Of a stretch of 64,000 bases of DNA, positions 49,842 to 64,000 are shown piece after piece. The DNA is taken from positions 8,745,905 through 8,809,904 of the forward strand of contig CM020512.1 of assembly GCA_009823395.1 (NCBI GenBank), in the 5' to 3' direction. The notes under the pieces were generated by a model that had not been told where the DNA came from, did not search any database, and saw only the letters and a program-made list of their open reading frames with translations. Numbering within the stretch: the first letter of the stretch is position 1; each line of letters begins with the position of its first letter. The position numbers and the translations under genes are program-made. This DNA is from Thamnaconus septentrionalis (lineage: Eukaryota > Chordata > Actinopteri > Tetraodontiformes > Monacanthidae).

Positions 49842-50283
49842 TCTATCAAAAACATTGTCCACCTGTCATCAAGTGTCCCTACCGCCCTCAGGACAGCCCT
49901 AACTGCTGCGGCTGGATGGAGGCGGCAGCATCATTATACAGTTAGACAGTAGCTTAGACGGTAGCTTAAATCCGAGCCTCTCTTGAAGTATAAAAAGGGA
50001 AAAAAAAATCAAATCAGACATGAGCGCTAAACTAACAGACGGGTTGCTTCTCCTCCTCAACAGCTCAATGAAACGCGTTTAAAAATTCTGACATGGCTTC
50101 ACATTGTCAAGAGGAAGTGAAATATGTATACTCTGGAAAGTCAAGACTCCTTTTCAGGAGGCGATCTCGTCCATCCTGGTCAAGACACTGACCAGGTCAG
50201 AGGTTGTGACACTGTCCGGTTCCAAAAGAACCACTTGTCCCAGCGCTCTTCGCTCCAGCCGCGCTTCCAACAGCCGCCAGGGC

Positions 50284-59195
<8,912 letters not shown>

Positions 59196-59901
59196 CAGCG
59201 TCCACTCTCCACCGCCTGCACATAACACAGTTATCATCGACTTAGTGTATCACAAACGTGTCTACACATAGAGCAAAATAAACAATTATACAAAATGTAA
59301 ATGGTCTTTCGGTGCCGAGTGGGCAACTGGAATTTGTTCTTGGACGAGGACGTCACACAGAGTTCAAGGCTTGTTCGGGTCTTAAGTGATTTAGGGAGTC
59401 CCAGGTATTTGACTTAGTGTAAAACACATTAGGGGCGGCAAAAAGGTCTTTAATTAAAACGGAAACTAAGATACTGAGGATTTAAAACAGGCCTTACATA
59501 ATGTCAAGCATACTGTGACTTAGCATACAAACAAGAGTTTAGTAAAGCGCCAAACTATTGCAACGCTTATTGTAGTCAGAAGTTCCTAAAAATAAAAACA
59601 ACTCAATTATGATTTCACAGGACACACCAGTCTGTCACTACGAATTATTTCGGATTCATCACTTACATTGCACGAGATGCTAAAGTATTAGCATTAGCTA
59701 CCATTAGCTAGTGGAAAACAACCTCTGGCGAATGTTGCAAAACACTTTACGCAGCCAGGTATTTTATTTAGAATTGCATATTAAGCACAGTCAAATTAGG
59801 TATGCTCCTGACCACATAATATATTTTTTTAGATGAAGTTTAAAGCTCTGATGCAATATTTTTGCTTTGACAATCGGCAGGGGAAAAATGCTAACACAAA
59901 C

Positions 59902-59990
59902 CTGGACACAGCGCAGCGGTACTTGTGCAAACCGGAAGCTGGAAACGCCGTTCACTTCCTGTGTGAAACAACTACTTCCCTTCTGACAAC
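59902..59990 (-). other. cdk11b: cdk11b 5' UTR exon and promoter (probable)
   Basis: On the minus strand a CCAG/GTTTGTG donor (exon end at 59902) lies 687 bases upstream of the start exon, whose acceptor is TGCAG before 59215. The exon and its flank contain CTTCCGG and AGGAAG, ETS-type motifs common at housekeeping promoters. The exact transcription start is not visible. Confidence 0.5.
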
Positions 59991-60619
59991 GTTGTGGCGC
60001 TAAAAAAATAAAAATAATAAAAAATACATGTACTGTTTATAAATTGTAGACTTTAATTAATTTAGTAGTATACTAAAATACTATACTATAGAATACATAT
60101 AGAATACTTCTTACTCTTCTTTCTGTCAAATTGCAACCATAAACCTAAAATGTATTTATAGGGATTTTTATGTGGTACACCAATACAATGAACGAGGAAA
60201 GACAACGACTATAAAGATAACAGCCAGAGCTACAGTGGATTTGTTTAGATTAAAGCATGTTCATGTGTTAAGAGGCTTTGTCGTTGAAAATCTGATCAAT
60301 ACCTGAAGAGTTGTGTTTTGGCACAATTTGTTCCACTGGACTTCAAAAAAACAAAAACAAATATTATCCCTAATCTCTGTCAGGATCCCATAAAAAAAAA
60401 TAATAATACCACACTTTTTTGCCTTGCAAATTACTGGATGGGATTGAATTTAATGATTAACAATAAACATGTTTTACACTCAGGTAACAAGAAAAAAAAA
60501 AAAGAAAAAAAGAAAACATGCCGTACTCACTCCTGATTTATGACAGGATGGCCTTTTTAAGGTGAACTATGACCAGAGGTGCAATTCATAGTTCATAGCT
60601 CAGTTGAACCTTTAAAAGG

Positions 60620-60674
60620 AGTGGCAGCAGAGCTTTCTTGGCAGATTCTTGGCTGGCTCAGTCTCTCAACAACA
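60620..60674 (+). other. smim1: smim1 5' UTR exon (probable), with TATA-like box upstream
   Basis: A strong donor CAG/GTGAGC closes this exon. TTTAAAAGG lies at about 60611-60619 and could act as a TATA-like element; the left boundary is therefore only an estimate. A WGATAA motif at 60215-60220 is compatible with the GATA-driven erythroid expression known for human SMIM1, but one such motif is weak evidence. Confidence 0.45.
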
Positions 60675-60953
60675 GGTGAGCATGAGAGATCCTTTTGATC
60701 TGACAATCAACAAATTACTCTCACTCTGAAATTCAATTACATTATTAAGTCGCTGCCTTTGTTGTTCTTGATTTGCGCCAAAACTTTTTTTTTTTTTTTT
60801 TTTTTTTTTGGAAAATGTGTCACCGAAGGGAAAAAAAGGGAAAACAATATTTACGCCAAACTGATTGTGTGTTAAAAGAAAAAAAGTGTTGTGACGACCA
60901 TGTTCTGATACAATCAACCAGATTGTCCTCTAGGAAGAGCAAGTTCCCTCCAT

Positions 60954-61572
60954 ATGGAGTCCAATAACGCCGCCAGTGTGCACTATGATCGGTGGAATGA
61001 GGAAAACATCAATGTGAATGTTGAGGCAAATCAGACTACGAACCAAAGGTTTGTATGCAATTTCAGTATAGTATAATATAGTACAGTATAGCAGTAGTAC
61101 TCGGGAGAAAACATAGTTATGATCATCCATATATAGATATATTGAAATGTAATGTAAGTTACATCATTCATATGGGTTAATAGGACTGAAAGTCAATGCT
61201 GATTCCACTCTTTGCGATCAAAATTGTGCCTATTAAACATGCCATTGAACTTCATTAGTTTACTGAGCATGCTACAAATGCATATGCAGGTCCCATTTTC
61301 AGCCACTGAAACAGTCAAGTGTGTTGACAGTACGTTGACATAAAAGTGGAGCATTGTTACAGTGGAGACTAAGCCATAAATGAGGTCAAGAGTGATCAAG
61401 AAGCAACTGCAAGACTCAAATTTTCCCTCTCACTCTTGCCATCCACAGGCTTTACAACAGACTGTGCGTCGGCACCACCGGGATTGTGGTGAAGGCAGTT
61501 GGGGCTTTAGCTGCACTCGTGGTTGTTTACATCATTGGATATGTGACGGGGTACTACGTCCACAGATGCTGA
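60954..61572 (+). CDS. smim1: smim1, small integral membrane protein 1 (Vel blood-group antigen homologue)
   Basis: SMIM1 is a small erythroid membrane protein; in humans it carries the Vel antigen (family knowledge). Two coding exons, 60954-61048 and 61449-61572, join in phase 2 (AG plus G) to give 72 residues (human 78). The C-terminal half has RLC-G---GI--K--G, then a hydrophobic segment of about 20 residues (~49-66), ending GYVTGYYVHRC. Human SMIM1 ends GYLTGYYVHKCK, and VHYDRW near the N-terminus matches VHYSRW. The coding exon starts after the acceptor CTCTAG (exon from 60934). A probable 5' UTR exon ends at the CAG/GTGAGC donor near 60674. The gene is too short and too split to show up as one open frame. 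It lies head-to-head with cdk11b. Confidence 0.9.
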
Positions 61573-61639
61573 TTGTTAAAAGGCCGGCCGACCCACGAAA
61601 AGTGATTCTGGAAACACCACAAAATGTAATTGTTTTACT

Positions 61640-61645
61640 AATAAA
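61640..61645 (+). terminator. smim1: smim1 polyadenylation signal (AATAAA)
   Basis: AATAAA lies 68 bases after the stop codon; another is at 61699-61704. Both are plausible for a short 3' UTR. Confidence 0.5.
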
Positions 61646-62405
61646 AAATATGTGAAAAAGTTATACTGTCACTGATTTGTTATTGTATGAGTCTCAGAAA
61701 TAAATTTCATAATGTTGCAACAAGTAAGTTTATTCTTTTATAGCGGTACATACTATCTATACTACTTTTTTAATGTGACCTACCGTGATAAAGAAGAGAG
61801 CAGCCTCTAAACATAAAACCGACGGAATAGAATTCCACTTTAAAGATTAAAGGACGCATCTACCACCCTCAAACCACGTGTTAAAAGAATAACCTTAAAT
61901 ATCTGTCCTTATTGAAATAATTCACGCATCAACAACAAGCTGCATAAAGGAATGCAAAGCAAGCTGACACAAGGCCCATTTTCTGGTTCAAATGTTAACG
62001 CCTGAAAGGCATCAAGCTACCCACCCTGGCTTTTACTGCCACCTAGAGAAAATTTTGTTTTTCGACTGAGATTCTTCGACAGTTTTGGTTTATCCCTCAG
62101 CACTTTTCAGCTCCGTATGGAGCACGACACGAGCAGCAGGAGGGATTCAGGATTAATTGCAAGGATTTTATACACAAGGATAATAAATGACTGGTGTATT
62201 CTTAAAGACAAAAAACAGACTGCCAACATTTGTTCACATTAAGGGGCTTGGAATCTAAAATTTAATGAGCCCAAAATGGATCAATATTAGAAAAAAAAAA
62301 AAATATTGCCAGAGGTTCAAGAATATGATGACCCATGCTGAAAAAAACATCCAAAACAAAAAAGAGCAAATACGGGCTGGAAAAGAATCCTCTAAATTGG
62401 ACATC

Positions 62406-63494
62406 ATGGCAGAATGTGAAGAGAACGAGGAGGCAAATTTTTTCTTAAATGCAGACTCGGAGCCTTTAAACTTATCGGACATGCTGGACAGCGGATGGAA
62501 GATACTGGAGGAGATCGACGTCACGAACGAATCCCTGGGGTCTAAAGACATCCAGGGCAGAATTCAACTCGCCCTGCGTATGCTGGAAGAGGCGTCTCGG
62601 TTGGTGGCTCGGCTCGACCTGTTAAACCACGGCGAGGAACTAGAGGAGGTCGCCACGACAGACTTGAAGTACTTGCTGCTGCCCGCTCTGTTGGGAGCGC
62701 TGACCTTAAAGCAGACCCGCATGGACAATCGGCTGGAAATCTTACAGGCTGCGCAGGCCTACTTCATGGATTTCCTGATGAGGTGCAAAGACTACAACAT
62801 GTGGCCCTTTGAGCTGCCAAAGTTGATGAACGAAAGCCAGTTGAGTCCTGAAAAAGCATCGCAGAACGGGTTCTCCACTTGTGTGCGTGCACACTGCTCA
62901 TCTGACCTGGTTTCCATGGCAGCGCAGAGACAGGCCAAGATTGAGTGCTATCGTACCAGGAACCAGCTTGAATCCAGACTGTCAGATATTCAGAGAGCTG
63001 TGCAAAGCGGACGGGCAGATGAGGAGGCCGTCAGAGATTTCTACCTTCTGAGCTTCAAAAGATGGATAGCTGTGTGTCTAGAGGAAACAGAAAGTATTGC
63101 CTTGGAAATGGAGATGCTCAGAATGATGGACGGTGCATTTCAGGCTTGTGCCAGGCCGCTGGCACAACCCGCACGGCCTCCAGTGGAATCCTTCACCCTG
63201 ACCAGGGCCGATGTCCAGGCGCAGGTGTTTGGGACTGGTTACCCCAGCCCGCCCACCATGACAGTTTGCGACTGGTACGAGCAAAGCAGGAAAGAGGAGC
63301 ACTCACATGACCTCGGCATAATGTTCAATGCACCTGTGGATATGGGCTCTGATTTAATGCAGCGGCAAGAAGTAATCAAAACTGATGATGAAGATGATGA
63401 TGATGATGATACGTCTCAGCTGAGAGCCAGGAGCTGGGACGACTGGAAAGACATTCATCCGAAAGGTTATGGAAACCGCCAAAACATGGGCTAA
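62406..63494 (+). CDS. igbp1: igbp1-like, alpha4 / immunoglobulin-binding protein 1 (intronless)
   Basis: IGBP1 (alpha4, yeast Tap42 homologue) binds and stabilises PP2A, PP4 and PP6 catalytic subunits and acts in TOR signalling (family knowledge). One uninterrupted frame encodes 362 residues from the chosen ATG (human 339). It follows the family end to end: TDLKYLLLPALLGALTLKQ, MAAQRQAKIECY, FYLLSFKRWI, VFGTGYPSPPTMTVCDWYEQ, an Asp-rich stretch, then WDDWKDIHPKGYGNRQNMG. The start was chosen at MAECEENEEA because the 47 in-frame codons before it (from 62265) are Lys/Asn rich and unlike the family. Mammalian IGBP1 has several introns, so the lack of any here suggests retrocopying. There is no stop or frameshift, so it is not an obvious pseudogene. 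AATAAA signals lie at 63712 and 63925. Confidence 0.9.
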   Translation: MAECEENEEANFFLNADSEPLNLSDMLDSGWKILEEIDVTNESLGSKDIQGRIQLALRMLEEASRLVARLDLLNHGEELEEVATTDLKYLLLPALLGALTLKQTRMDNRLEILQAAQAYFMDFLMRCKDYNMWPFELPKLMNESQLSPEKASQNGFSTCVRAHCSSDLVSMAAQRQAKIECYRTRNQLESRLSDIQRAVQSGRADEEAVRDFYLLSFKRWIAVCLEETESIALEMEMLRMMDGAFQACARPLAQPARPPVESFTLTRADVQAQVFGTGYPSPPTMTVCDWYEQSRKEEHSHDLGIMFNAPVDMGSDLMQRQEVIKTDDEDDDDDDTSQLRARSWDDWKDIHPKGYGNRQNMG

Positions 63495-64000
63495 CGGTGT
63501 CCAAAAACCACAAGATCAAACATCTAGAAAATCACTGGTTATATTCTAAGACTAGAGAAGCTCTAAAGGCCAGTCAGACAAGGAAAACAAAATACAAAGA
63601 GAAAAGTCTGGTCAAAGCTCCGTGAAGTGACTTGCAAACTCCCAGAAAATGCACACACGTGTACATGCAAGTTGCATATTTGACAGGACGTATCAGGTAT
63701 TTATATCATGCAATAAAAGGGAATGTTTTCAGGGTTACAAAGTGACAAAGAAGAGGCGCCAGAGAGAAAACGTCGGCATGCATAGCAGCTGAGGTTCGAT
63801 GAGTTCATTTCCGTTTGTGCCAAGATCAGCTGTACAACATCCGGAGTAGACAACTGTCACAGCAGTCGTTTAAGACACTCTTATCTGAGAATGACCGCAT
63901 GCGAGCACACATACATCCTGTTGCAATAAAACAACTTTCGAGGATCTAATCAGTTGATGCAAAGTCCAGTCCACGATAAGCTTGCAGACTTGCAAACATT

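Overview
The window is vertebrate nuclear DNA, most likely from a teleost fish. Five multi-exon genes with canonical GT-AG introns encode proteins close to human ones. The introns carry dense (CA)n/(GT)n microsatellites, a tRNA-type fish SINE, short LINE 3' tails and hAT-type MITEs. The gene content (mib2, ubiad1, mmp23b, cdk11b, smim1) corresponds to human chromosome 1p36. All exon coordinates below were read by eye from splice sites, phase and family homology, without a search tool.

Layout. Positions 1-33.6 kb hold mib2 on the minus strand. Twelve coding exons (20,458 to 3,918) encode the N-terminal ~603 residues: MIB/HERC2, ZZ finger, MIB/HERC2, Mib repeats and the first ankyrin repeats. 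The remaining ankyrin repeats and the RING fingers lie off the left edge. A 12.7 kb 5' intron separates the start exon from a probable first exon near 33.3 kb. Positions 34.5-38.1 kb hold ubiad1 (minus), with two coding exons and a 5' UTR exon carrying a strong uORF. Positions 39.0-48.3 kb hold mmp23b (plus), with eight coding exons including one GC-AG intron. Positions 50.3-59.9 kb hold cdk11b (minus), with nineteen coding exons. Positions 60.6-61.7 kb hold a very small gene, smim1 (plus). Positions 62.4-63.5 kb hold an intronless igbp1-like frame (plus), probably a functional retrocopy.

The genes do not form a pathway. mib2 is a Notch/NF-kB-linked ubiquitin ligase, ubiad1 makes menaquinone-4, and mmp23b is a membrane-anchored metalloprotease with a ShK toxin-like domain. 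cdk11b is a splicing/cell-cycle kinase, smim1 is the Vel antigen homologue, and igbp1 is the alpha4 regulator of PP2A-type phosphatases. ubiad1/mmp23b and cdk11b/smim1 are head-to-head pairs; mmp23b/cdk11b is tail-to-tail.

I found no evidence of a wholly new biological system. The most interesting points are the intronless igbp1, the GC-AG splice site with a (TG)n-loaded acceptor in mmp23b, three related MITE families (one with a perfect 8-bp target duplication), a hairpin enclosing telomere-like repeats, and the placement of ubiad1 between mib2 and mmp23b.
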